Shown here: positions 36,045-44,097 of the stretch, in pieces
Layout of the letters: each line of letters opens with the position of its first letter
How positions within the stretch are numbered: position 1 is the stretch's first letter
Assembly: GCF_033100115.1 (NCBI RefSeq)
Contig: NZ_CP136910.1
Span: 3,062,001-3,126,000 of the forward strand
DNA from: Anaerocolumna sp. AGMB13020
GTDB taxonomy: Bacteria > Bacillota > Clostridia > Lachnospirales > Lachnospiraceae
Direction of reading: 5' to 3'
DNA: 64,000 nt
Notes under the pieces: model-generated
What the model saw: only the letters and a program-made list of their open reading frames with translations
The model's database searches: none
What the model was told of the DNA's origin: nothing
Program-made: the position numbers and the translations under genes

Positions 36045-36270
36045 GGGACGGCAAATTGCACAAAACAGAAAAAAACGCATGCTTCAATTCCAAGGTATAA
36101 GAATTCCTAATTCTCTGGGTGTTTTGTGCTTGACATAATATAAAACTGATAACTCGCTGCGCTCAAACAATCAGTTTTATATTATAGCACAAAACATCCA
36201 GAGAAAAGGAATTCTAATACCTTTCCATAGGCGCTTGCGTTCTTTTCTGTTTTGCGCAATATGCCTGAAA
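36045..36270. repeat. Large hairpin repeat element, copy 2
   Basis: Second copy of the element at 7197. Outer arms 36050-36072 and 36243-36265 pair at 21 of 23 positions. Inner arms end in the apical loop AACTCGCTGCGCTCAAACA, one base different from copy 1. Several stem positions differ between copies on both arms so that pairing is kept, for example CAGAC/GTCTG versus CTGAT/ATCAG next to the loop. Confidence 0.85.
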
Positions 36271-36376
36271 TCTAGGGGAAAAAGATTTTCATACTTAGAT
36301 CAAATTATTGTGAAACTTAATAATAGCTATAAGATAGCAGTATCGCATGATAGATGATATAGATAAAATTTACACT

Positions 36377-36467
36377 AATAAAGTTGAACCTTGTTTCTTC
36401 TGCCCACAATAATATTTATATTGTGTTTCTATTGTTTGGCAGAGTAGAGACAAGGGTTAACTTTATT
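36377..36467. repeat. Long imperfect hairpin with nested stem
   Basis: Arms 36377-36404 and 36438-36467 are complementary with few mismatches, and a nested ACAAT...ATTGT stem sits in the loop. The right arm is followed by TTTTT. It may be a terminator-like or transposed palindrome. No gene is seen between 36029 and 36674. Confidence 0.6.
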
Positions 36468-36674
36468 TTTTAGTCTATATAACCTCGTTCTCATATAAAC
36501 AATGTCACTTCATTTTTAGGCAACTATGTGATGCAGATACAGAGATCAGATCAGTTAAATAAATTTATAAAGGTCTAAAATTCCATCCTGGAAAATATAA
36601 TTGTTATAAGTATAACAGTGCAATGATTGTACCAGAACCCTGAGGTTACTCTGGCACAGGAAGAGGAGTCCATT

Positions 36675-38123
36675 ATGGCTGATTATAAACGACTGGTTTC
36701 GTACATGTACCTATATGAGGAGGGTAAAAAAAGAAATAACATAGGCTATGCCAGGGTCGAGAGTAGAAACGGACAGTGTAAGTACACCATTCACGTGACG
36801 GCGCTGGGGCTGAATGACAAACAGCTGAAAGTCTATTCCTTTAAAAGAAACTCCTCCGGTATTGAAGGTATTCTCCTTGGCAGCCTTCTTATCAAAAACA
36901 ACACAGGTGATTTTAAGATTTTAACAGATGCCGCACACATTATGAATTCCCCTTATGGATTAGACGACATGGGAGGAGTTATTCTTGTGTTCTCGGATAG
37001 AAAATTCTTTGCTGCTGAATGGGATAATAAACCGATAACAATGTCCATGGTAGCTGGTATTGAAAATAGAAACAATAATACAACAGCAGATACCGTTAAG
37101 AATCCTGATATTGCTAAGTATCCCGAATTAGTGAAAAACCCAGAGAACGCTAAAATTCCTGAAACCGTTAAAACCCCGGAAGAGATTAAGGCAGCAACAC
37201 TTGCAGAAGTATTGTTTGAATACTCTAAACCCACGGAGGAAGCAGTACAAAAAGACAACAAAGAAGAGATGAATAGAGATAAATCACTGAAAGACCTTCT
37301 TACACCAAACTTTAATCGTATTGTAGAACAGGAAGAAGAACAGGAAATACAGCCTGGGGAGGCAAACAAAAAAACAATTGATTTTGAGGCGCATATTCAC
37401 AAGTCTGTCAATTCATCGGTTACAGACAGAAATTCCAGTCCAGCAGAAAGCCCCTCAGAAATACACATTGAAAATCCAGCAGCCTTAACGAAGAATAACC
37501 CGGTTGAAGATTCAGCAGAGAGTGAAAATGAATATTCTTATAATAAGCTGACTGAAAATGAAAAACGAGACCAGCCTGAAACAATCGACGAAAGCCCGGT
37601 GGCTCATATTTCATTACCGGAAATTGAAACTCCGCAGCAGTCTGAGGGAGAGCAGCCATCTGTAAATCAGACAGTTAATCAACCCCAGGAGACGGATACC
37701 AAGACAGAGTCTGCGACAGAAGGGCTTAGTAATAACAAGCCAATATTTGATGATCATCCTTTGGCAAAGCAGATATATCACAACTTTCCCAAAATGTATC
37801 CCTTTGAAGATAATGAAATCGCCTGGTGCGCCAGAATAGAACCTAAAGATATCGGAATGCTTCCTATGGATTTATGGGGACTTGGAAATAACAGCTTTTT
37901 ACTTCATGGCTATTATAGCTACAGACATTTAATCTTTGCCAGGGTTAACGATAAGAACGGACAGAATTACATTCTTGGTGTACCGGGTATCTATCATAAC
38001 AGAGAGAAGTTTATGGCGAAGATGTTTGGTTTCGAGAATTTCAAATGTGCGAAAAGAAAACCCCAGAGGACCGGGGAGTTTGGGTATTGGTATATACCGG
38101 TATTGCTTAACCGTGGCAATTAA
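36675..38123 (+). CDS. Large lineage-specific protein of unknown function (DUF6128-like C-terminus)
   Basis: 482 residues from the ATG at 36675 (GAGGAG upstream). Three parts are visible: an N-terminal domain of about 125 residues, a long acidic low-complexity linker (about 125-370) with Pro-Glu-Lys repeats such as NPDIAKYPELVKNPE, and a C-terminal domain (SFLLHGYYSYRHLIFARV ... GEFGYWYIPVLL) that I recall from Lachnospiraceae proteins annotated DUF6128; this name is from memory. No signal peptide or membrane segment. Function unknown. It is flanked by a hairpin upstream and a terminator downstream, so it is probably monocistronic. Confidence 0.75.
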   Translation: MADYKRLVSYMYLYEEGKKRNNIGYARVESRNGQCKYTIHVTALGLNDKQLKVYSFKRNSSGIEGILLGSLLIKNNTGDFKILTDAAHIMNSPYGLDDMGGVILVFSDRKFFAAEWDNKPITMSMVAGIENRNNNTTADTVKNPDIAKYPELVKNPENAKIPETVKTPEEIKAATLAEVLFEYSKPTEEAVQKDNKEEMNRDKSLKDLLTPNFNRIVEQEEEQEIQPGEANKKTIDFEAHIHKSVNSSVTDRNSSPAESPSEIHIENPAALTKNNPVEDSAESENEYSYNKLTENEKRDQPETIDESPVAHISLPEIETPQQSEGEQPSVNQTVNQPQETDTKTESATEGLSNNKPIFDDHPLAKQIYHNFPKMYPFEDNEIAWCARIEPKDIGMLPMDLWGLGNNSFLLHGYYSYRHLIFARVNDKNGQNYILGVPGIYHNREKFMAKMFGFENFKCAKRKPQRTGEFGYWYIPVLLNRGN

Positions 38124-38141
38124 ATCCATGCATTACATAAA

Positions 38142-38184
38142 TAAACTCTGCAGCTGCATTATTGGCAGTTACAGAGTTTATTTT
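38142..38184. terminator. Terminator between convergent genes
   Basis: TAAACTCTG (38142-38150) pairs with CAGAGTTTA (38172-38180), with an inner CTGC/GCAG pair, followed by TTTT. Confidence 0.75.
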
Positions 38185-38734
38185 AGTTCACCGTATTTAT
38201 AAAGGCGTATCGTGCATGGTCTTCCCATTTGTGGTTAATTTTTATGTTGGAAATGGCAAGTCCTTCGTATTGAAAACCAAGTTTTTGCACAAGGTGTATG
38301 GAGCGAAGGTTAGAAGGCATAATATTGGCTTCAATTCGGTGAATTTCATAATCCGTTAACAGTACCTGCATGGCCTCGCGGATGCTTTCTGCTGCATAAC
38401 CTTTTCCTACAAAACGCCGGTCGAATTTATAACCTAACTGGCAGGTGTAATAAGATCCCTTGGTTATATTGTAAAAATTAACGGATCCAATGATAGTATG
38501 AGGATCTTCTTTCAGAAATACCCAATAACGAAGAAGCTTGGACTGCTGCATTAAATTATATTCGATTGATAAGGAAAGCCTTTGGTAGGACAGTGTATAA
38601 AAATTAACATCTCTTTCCGGCTCCCAGGGCTCAAATTGATCTTTGTTCTGGGAATAGAATATCAAAACCTTATCAGCTTCATTAGGGTGCAGAATACGTA
38701 ACTGCAACCGCTCTGTCTGAATACCCATTTGCAT
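38183..38734 (-). CDS. GNAT-family N-acetyltransferase (RimJ/RimL-like)
   Basis: 183 residues. The acetyl-CoA loop region CQLGYKFDRRFVGKGYAAESIREAM and the following HRIEANIMPSNLRSIHLVQKLGF are classic for the RimJ/RimL branch, which acetylates protein N-termini or small amines. AGGAG lies about eight bases before the ATG. The target cannot be named. A longer intergenic distance (47 bp) separates it from the radical-SAM gene upstream on the same strand. Confidence 0.9.
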   Translation of the reverse strand: MQMGIQTERLQLRILHPNEADKVLIFYSQNKDQFEPWEPERDVNFYTLSYQRLSLSIEYNLMQQSKLLRYWVFLKEDPHTIIGSVNFYNITKGSYYTCQLGYKFDRRFVGKGYAAESIREAMQVLLTDYEIHRIEANIMPSNLRSIHLVQKLGFQYEGLAISNIKINHKWEDHARYAFINTVN

Positions 38735-38781
38735 ATGAATTCTCCTGTACCAATTTATAGTTAGGAATAAACTGTTTGGGG

Positions 38782-39477
38782 TTAATCCAATCCGCGGATT
38801 TCAACCTTTTCTACGAAAGGGAGGAGAGAATTCTGTATAAGCATAAGCTCTTCTTTGCTATACCCTGAAAAAACAGGGGATATTACGTCCTCCGAAACCT
38901 TATAGGATTGAAGATAGTAAGCTTTTGCACCTTTGATCCATTCACCAATAGCTGAAAAATCTGCCGGAGTATGGAGCTCTTTTGTTACAGTTGTCCGAAA
39001 CTCATAAGATACTTTATTTGTTAGCAAAAAATCAACGCTTTCTGCTATTTTGTCCATTGAATAACTATCTCTGCCAATCGTTATGGAATATTTACTTCTG
39101 CTGTTTTTAATATCCATTGCCACATAATCAATAAGGCCGGAAAGAACAAGTTCCTTCAGACGACCAGGATTACTGCCATTGGTATCAAGTTTCACTAAAA
39201 ATCCCAGTTCTTTTATCTCTGCAATAAAATCTGTAAGACCTGCAGCCAGGGTTGGCTCACCTCCGGTTATACATACACCTTCTAATATCCCTTTCCTCTT
39301 CTTTAAGGTATTTAGAACGTCTTCTTTGGATATAACAGGAAGGCTGTCAGGACAGAGAACGAGCGAGCCGTTGTGGCAATAAGGACATAGGAAGTTGCAG
39401 CCGCCAAAAAATATAGTTGCAGCAAGATGCCCAGGATAATCAAGCAGAGTAGTTTTCTGAAAACCGTGTATATTCAT
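38782..39477 (-). CDS. Radical-SAM activating protein (NrdG2-type)
   Basis: 231 residues. The cluster motif C27-x3-C31-x2-C34 (GGCNFLCPYCHN) and the GGEPTL loop mark a radical-SAM activase. Sequence begins HGFQKTTLLDYPGHLAATIFFGGC, typical of proteins annotated as anaerobic ribonucleoside-triphosphate reductase activating protein but longer than NrdG, related to pyruvate-formate-lyase activases. A true NrdG is present at 30629, so this one may serve another glycyl-radical enzyme. No ribosome site is visible at the ATG. Confidence 0.88.
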   Translation of the reverse strand: MNIHGFQKTTLLDYPGHLAATIFFGGCNFLCPYCHNGSLVLCPDSLPVISKEDVLNTLKKRKGILEGVCITGGEPTLAAGLTDFIAEIKELGFLVKLDTNGSNPGRLKELVLSGLIDYVAMDIKNSRSKYSITIGRDSYSMDKIAESVDFLLTNKVSYEFRTTVTKELHTPADFSAIGEWIKGAKAYYLQSYKVSEDVISPVFSGYSKEELMLIQNSLLPFVEKVEIRGLD

Positions 39478-39889
39478 AAATTATACCCATGGTATATCAC
39501 AGGCTGGCCTGTGATACATCTACTCCTTTCGTATATATCAATCTTACATCTGATGTTCCTGAATCCGTCGAGTAAAACAGTCATATGGCTTCTCAACCTG
39601 ACATTCATCTGTGTTCTGTCCCACGTATCCTACCCGCTCCTCTATAAAATATATGCAGCAGCAGTTGGTATATGAAAGTAATTGCTTGCCCCAAAAGGAT
39701 GCCCGTGGTAATATTAATATAGCAAAAACAGCCCTGTTCGTCCAGAGCTTCTTCCAATAAATTGGTATGTAAGAGAATTGCATGTAAAATTAAGATATCG
39801 GAATAAGGATCTGAAATTAAATAAAGTGATAGAAAGATGCCGCGGGGGCTTACATTATCAGAGCAATTCGTGGCAGTACTGGTGTTAGT
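39478..39889. other. Intergenic stretch with a near-perfect dyad
   Basis: No gene is supported. TATCACAGGC (39495-39504) and GCCTGTGATA (39507-39516) form a 10-bp inverted repeat with a two-base centre just upstream of the radical-SAM gene start, which could be an operator or an mRNA hairpin. Confidence 0.5.
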
Positions 39890-40396
39890 GTGGAACTAAA
39901 ATATATGAAGGAAGCCTTAAAAGAGGCTAAAAAAGCTGCAAAAATTGGTGAAGTGCCCATTGGCTGTGTTATAGTATATCAGGATAAAATTATTGGCAGA
40001 GGGTATAATAGGAGAAATACCAATAAAACCACCTTGGCTCATGCTGAGATAACAGCTATCCAAAAGGCAAGTAAAAGCATGGGAGACTGGAGGCTGGAGG
40101 ATTGTACCCTTTATGTTACATTAGAGCCTTGCCAGATGTGTTCCGGTGCCATTGTGCAAGCGCGGATAAAAGAGGTTATCGTAGGTGCCATGAATCCGAA
40201 AGCAGGATGTGCAGGTTCAATTCTTAACATTCTCCAAATGAAGGAGTTTAATCATCAAGTAGAACTGACTACCGGAGTTATGGAAGAAGAATGCAAACAG
40301 GTACTTCAAGATTTTTTTGTAGGGCTGAGAGAACGAAACCGCAAAGAGAAGTTGCTGAAAAAAGAAGAAATGGGCGGAGTTTGTCGGGAGGAATAG
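39890..40396 (+). CDS. tadA: tRNA-specific adenosine deaminase
   Basis: 168 residues of the cytidine-deaminase fold. Zinc and catalytic residues are HAE (H51) and PCQMC (C81, C84), with the TadA-typical EVPIGCVIV and GAMNPKAGCAGS segments. It converts A34 of tRNA-Arg to inosine. The start is a GTG at 39890 with no good ribosome site; an ATG five codons later is an alternative. It directly precedes the SRP RNA gene, as in Bacillus. Confidence 0.95.
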   Translation: MELKYMKEALKEAKKAAKIGEVPIGCVIVYQDKIIGRGYNRRNTNKTTLAHAEITAIQKASKSMGDWRLEDCTLYVTLEPCQMCSGAIVQARIKEVIVGAMNPKAGCAGSILNILQMKEFNHQVELTTGVMEEECKQVLQDFFVGLRERNRKEKLLKKEEMGGVCREE

Positions 40397-40407
40397 GCTA
40401 TAGTCAC

Positions 40408-40436
40408 TTGACTTTGTGATTAAAATCAAGTATACT
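40408..40436 (+). promoter_or_regulatory. Promoter of the SRP RNA precursor
   Basis: TTGACT (40408-40413), 17 bases, TATACT (40431-40436). A transcript from about 40443 would start with a hairpin (GCAGGA...TCCTGC) before the mature RNA. Another TATACT at 40518 lies nearer but has no -35 box. Confidence 0.65.
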
Positions 40437-40537
40437 GTTTTAGCAGGATGTAACATGGAGAGTATTTCGGTATGTTCCTGCAATTGTATTCCAAATAATT
40501 ATCTACATTTTCATAATTATACTTTGTCATAAAATTT

Positions 40538-40799
40538 CCGTGCAGCCGGGGAGATAGCGGTGCCCTGTACCTGCAATCCGCTACAGCAGGGGTGATGTCT
40601 TGCCCAGGGTGTTGTACTGTAGGGCTGCCCCTTATAAGTGATGTTGACGTCTGGGTCTTACGCAACAGGAATTCGTGAACCGTGTCAGGTCAGGAATGAA
40701 GCAGCACTAAGCGAAAGCTCCTGTGTGCCGTAAGGGTGCCTGGACCGAGTTAACTGTAAGGGTAACGCTTATGGTATACATTCAAAGCAAGGCGCACGG
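40538..40799 (+). ncRNA. ffs: Large SRP RNA (scRNA, Alu and S domains)
   Basis: The SRP54-binding loop region GTCAGGTCAGGAATGAAGCA (near 40684) is the diagnostic S-domain sequence, and CCGTGC at 40538 pairs with GCACGG at 40794-40799 to close the molecule. The 5' portion with GGTGCCCTGTACC..GGGGTGATGTC fits an Alu domain. The 262-nt length matches the long Gram-positive form (about 270 nt in Bacillus). It guides ribosomes making membrane proteins together with Ffh. dnaX, which normally follows in Bacillus, is absent. Confidence 0.93.
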
Positions 40800-40837
40800 A
40801 TTAAATATAAAATAATAAACAGTATCATCTGGCAAGG

Positions 40838-40869
40838 ATGTCGTCACAATATGTGGACGGCATTTTTTT
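40838..40869 (+). terminator. Terminator of the SRP RNA
   Basis: ATGTCGTC (40838-40845) pairs with GACGGCAT (40856-40863), followed by a run of seven T. Confidence 0.82.
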
Positions 40870-40948
40870 ATTTCAAAAAAAGCTGTTTTACGGATTAAAT
40901 AAAACAAGGATGAACTCTCTCGATGAAACCGAAACATTCTTGTATCAA

Positions 40949-41107
40949 CCTTGGTAGAAGCTGCCAAAGGGGGTAGTTTTCTATAAACAACTTATAGGGG
41001 TCGGAATCTATCAATGGGGATAGGCCTTTGCTCAGCCATCATTAAAGATGGCCCGGCCCCAAAAAACCAAAAAAACTGGCACCAATATCATATATTGGTG
41101 CTTTTTT
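40949..41107 (+). ncRNA. Candidate structured RNA ending in a terminator
   Basis: Successive hairpins: CCTTGG..CCAAAGG (40949-40970); CTATAA..TTATAG (40981-40997); a three-way junction closed by GGGGTCGG/CCGGCCCC (40997-41004 with 41053-41060) holding stems TCTATC/GATAGG and GCCATC/GATGGC; then a 10-bp terminator stem (41079-41088 with 41092-41101) and six T. I recognise no known riboswitch class. It lies 100 bp upstream of the gene at 41205. Confidence 0.55.
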
Positions 41108-41204
41108 ACTAGGCGGAAAATCATAAATATGCAAAATTCATCTTTCAGATTGTCGGATTTTGAATTATAATTAGATTATTCTGAAGAGATAGCTGAGGTG
41201 AGCC

Positions 41205-43544
41205 ATGGGAATAATAATTAATCATAATGCGGTAAATCAAGTAGACAAAAATGCTATGATATATACTGAAGGGGAGAAGATTAACGGCGTAGCGATTATT
41301 CTGAAAGGAAGAGTGCTGGTCAAAGGAAAGGGTGCCAGAGTGCTGTTAGGTACCGGTAATTTTATCGGTGTCAGTGACTTAAGGGCTGGTGAATATCAGT
41401 GTTCCTACGAGGCTTTCGACGAAGTGCTGTTCTATAGCTTCCCTATTCAGCATATGGAAGATATTACAGATATTTTTAATATAAATAAAGATTATAAGGG
41501 TTTAATGTCTGCCTCTTTATCCAGATTTGTAGCAGAGGTGGAAAAGATATATAGTCAGTTAAGAAATGCTGCCGAAGAGATATACGAGTTCAGCATAAAA
41601 TATAATAAGAAATACGAAGAATTATGCAGCAAGTTAGGGTATTCTGTGAATTCCATTTCAATATTGCAGGAGCTGGAAGCTTATAGTGAAGAGGACATGC
41701 TGGATGATAAGAAGCTGGAGTACTATAAGGAATGTGCCAAAATAACCGTAGATAATTGGAAGACATTCTGTTCTTTCGGCGAAATTGTAGCACTCTATAC
41801 AGTGGAAGATACCCAGGAAATAATCAGCCAGATGCTTATAGAATGTGCCGCTATAGCAGATTACCTTGAGAAGCTGCTTACTGTTCTTATTAATAACTCA
41901 GACAGCTGCCTTTATAAAAGCTATGCTGTCCTTGCCATCAGCATAGACGAAACAGGCGGAGACAACAGGGAACTGATAAAAGTTGTAGATGCTATCATTG
42001 AACGTATTAATCTGGTAGAGAAACTGTTTGAGGAAAAACTGGGAAGAAAATGCGGTGTTGATAGAAATCGTATGGAAGATATCTATTATACACTGATATC
42101 CAAAAGTTCCAACCGGAAAGAACAGGTGGATAATAACTTTCTATATACAGAAAACGAAGCCAAAGAAGTCAGTAAGGCATTGGATGCTTCTTTACAGCAG
42201 ATTTGTACCTATGCTCTGTATGACCATGAGAAAACGGAGGAATTATCTCATGGGATATTAGACTTTATCAATCTGAGGGACAAATTCTCCACAGATGACA
42301 GAATCCGACTACTTCGCAGGAAGCTTACACAGCATTTTTATGAACTATATGAATCTGTTTATCTAAAGGCCTGCAAAGAAACAAATCCTCCTAAGGTCAT
42401 TGATCTGTTCCTGAAATATGGCTTTTTAGATGAGAGACTATTATCAACAGAGCAGTTAAGAGAATTATATTTCCTTGACAATGAGACGGAGGAAGAAGCT
42501 GGCCCCTGCAAAGTGTATGATATCAAATCCTGGCTGACCAGTATTTACAAAGGAGAGAAAGAACCTTCTAAAAATGAATTCGATCAGGAATACCCGGATT
42601 ATTTAAGAAGTAATCGTAAACGAGGAGAGCTTACGGAGGACCAGGAAAAAGAGGCCTTAACCAACCCGGTGCTAAAGGTAAAATATGAGATGCAGAACAT
42701 GTTCCGTTATAATACCAGAGTTGTAAACGGTCTATTTTCAACCTTTGTTCCTTTTCTATGGGGGGAGAGCATTGTTAAGAGCTTGCAAAGCCTAAAGCTG
42801 AATTCCAAACGTTTTAATGAAGCAATGAAAACTCTATTGGATATCGATTATTCTGTCTTCCACAGAGAAATTCTCTATGTAAATCCGGGAAAGGGAATTG
42901 CCAAGGAATATCTGATGCAGCCTGTATATCCGGATATCATCCTAATGCCGGTTCTGGGTTACAATGGTGTTATGTGGCAGGAAATAACAGGAAAGAAAAA
43001 GAGCCGTGAAGGAAGATTTATCTTCCCTATATTAGTAGATGCTAATCTTAACGATATGCTCATAAAGGTACTTGGAAGATTCCGCTGGGAACTTTGCAGA
43101 AGTATTCAGGGAAATGCATGGAATAATATCAAAGAAAAATCTCTGACCTCGGAATACTCTGACTATATCCAGTTCTATCGTAAGAATAGAGAGATATCAG
43201 AGGAGCTGCGGGAGAAGATTAAAGCACAGATACAAAAGGGAAAGAACAACTACAGAGAAATCTTTGTTATAGACTATGAAGGCTGGATGAAGAGTGAATC
43301 CAATGGAGCCATCAGATTAAATCGATTTGCAAGAGAAATCTTAGCTACCTATTGTCCTTTCCGCAAAGAACTTAGGGAACGATTTAAGAATATGCCTTTG
43401 TTTGCTGATGCGATGGAGCGCCTGAAAAGAAATACTGCCAAGAAGATTAAGGAGACGGAATTAAGATACCGAATGATAGAAAAAGAGGGCGGCACCATAA
43501 CACCTGAGCTCCAGGAATCCTTAAGGTTTTACCGCGAGTTGTAA
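41205..43544 (+). CDS. Large protein with cyclic-nucleotide-binding-like N-terminus, unknown function
   Basis: 779 residues. Residues 15-110 resemble a CRP/FNR effector beta-barrel (MIYTEGEKINGVAIILKGRVLVKGKGARVLLGTGNFIG in parts, with the LKGRV turn), but the phosphate-binding cassette of true cAMP binders is not obvious and there is no helix-turn-helix. The remainder is long, helical and charged, with a conserved-looking C-terminal part (MPVLGYNGVMWQEITGKKK ... FPILVDANLNDML). No signal or membrane segments. Ribosome site GAGGTGAG. I do not recognise the family. It may sense a ligand and act through its helical region. Confidence 0.7.
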   Translation: MGIIINHNAVNQVDKNAMIYTEGEKINGVAIILKGRVLVKGKGARVLLGTGNFIGVSDLRAGEYQCSYEAFDEVLFYSFPIQHMEDITDIFNINKDYKGLMSASLSRFVAEVEKIYSQLRNAAEEIYEFSIKYNKKYEELCSKLGYSVNSISILQELEAYSEEDMLDDKKLEYYKECAKITVDNWKTFCSFGEIVALYTVEDTQEIISQMLIECAAIADYLEKLLTVLINNSDSCLYKSYAVLAISIDETGGDNRELIKVVDAIIERINLVEKLFEEKLGRKCGVDRNRMEDIYYTLISKSSNRKEQVDNNFLYTENEAKEVSKALDASLQQICTYALYDHEKTEELSHGILDFINLRDKFSTDDRIRLLRRKLTQHFYELYESVYLKACKETNPPKVIDLFLKYGFLDERLLSTEQLRELYFLDNETEEEAGPCKVYDIKSWLTSIYKGEKEPSKNEFDQEYPDYLRSNRKRGELTEDQEKEALTNPVLKVKYEMQNMFRYNTRVVNGLFSTFVPFLWGESIVKSLQSLKLNSKRFNEAMKTLLDIDYSVFHREILYVNPGKGIAKEYLMQPVYPDIILMPVLGYNGVMWQEITGKKKSREGRFIFPILVDANLNDMLIKVLGRFRWELCRSIQGNAWNNIKEKSLTSEYSDYIQFYRKNREISEELREKIKAQIQKGKNNYREIFVIDYEGWMKSESNGAIRLNRFAREILATYCPFRKELRERFKNMPLFADAMERLKRNTAKKIKETELRYRMIEKEGGTITPELQESLRFYREL

Positions 43545-43630
43545 TATATAGGTTTAAAAGCTTGAATAGTCTGACAAATTACGAATATATAATAATATAA
43601 CAGAAATGAATAAAATATATTTAATAAAGG

Positions 43631-43659
43631 TTGACAAAAACGTCTGAAAGGACTATAAT
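43631..43659 (+). promoter_or_regulatory. Consensus promoter of the 33-residue microgene
   Basis: TTGACA (43631-43636), exactly 17 bases, TATAAT (43654-43659); all twelve hexamer positions match consensus. The transcript would start near 43666. Confidence 0.88.
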
Positions 43660-43733
43660 CTAATTACAACAAAGCAAACAGTATAAATAACTGATAATAA
43701 GTACTGTGAGCTATACAAAAGGAGGAGATTCCA

Positions 43734-43835
43734 ATGGACACGATAGAGACTGAATCAGCATATATTTGTTTAACTGATTCGCAAAAAGAAGTATTACATG
43801 ATGGGATCCTCAATGAGGTCGCTATTCTTGTATGA
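43734..43835 (+). CDS. 33-residue microprotein
   Basis: The frame reads MDTIETESAYICLTDSQK followed by EVLHDGILNEVAILV. GGAGG sits eight bases before the ATG in AAAAGGAGGAG, a consensus promoter lies 75 bp upstream, and a perfect terminator 44 bp downstream, so it forms a complete stand-alone unit. The peptide is acidic, has a single cysteine and a hydrophobic AILV end, and no signal peptide. I know no homologue. It might be a signalling or leader peptide, or a small regulator; the terminator also separates it from the gene at 44098. Confidence 0.7.
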   Translation: MDTIETESAYICLTDSQKEVLHDGILNEVAILV

Positions 43836-43878
43836 TCTCTAATCGGAGCATAATAAACATAATATAAACATAAAGATT

Positions 43879-43916
43879 ACAGGTGTCTGTAGATGTATCG
43901 ACAGACACCTGTTTTT
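43879..43916 (+). terminator. Terminator after the 33-residue microgene
   Basis: ACAGGTGTCTGT (43879-43890) and its perfect complement (43901-43912) around a ten-base loop, followed by TTTTT. Confidence 0.9.
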
Positions 43917-44097
43917 GTGTTTTCTAACGTAAATTCCAAAGCTGATAATATGGAGAACACAGGTGTATCCGTGAATTTGCTGAATTCTGCTGATTGCTGC
44001 TGTCTAAGGGAAAGAACTTGTATAAATACGATGAAAATGGTAAGATAGATAAAACAAAAGAACTATTTGCAATGTCGGTGGCGAAAGGGAGGCTACT

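Noticed and set aside
35530..36093. 187-residue minus-strand frame over yqeY
   Set aside because: Covers a well-supported plus-strand gene and has hydrophobic low-quality composition typical of antisense frames.
39720..39889. Possible tRNA or small gene before tadA
   Set aside because: No cloverleaf, no T-loop sequence and no open frame with a ribosome site.
40949..41107. Known riboswitch classes (purine, c-di-GMP, ZTP, fluoride, tetrahydrofolate)
   Set aside because: None of their conserved loop sequences could be found by eye in this structure.
43734..43835. Branched-chain amino acid attenuator leader peptide
   Set aside because: The Ile/Leu/Val-rich end invites this reading, but no alternative antiterminator pairing was found and the downstream gene is not a biosynthesis gene.
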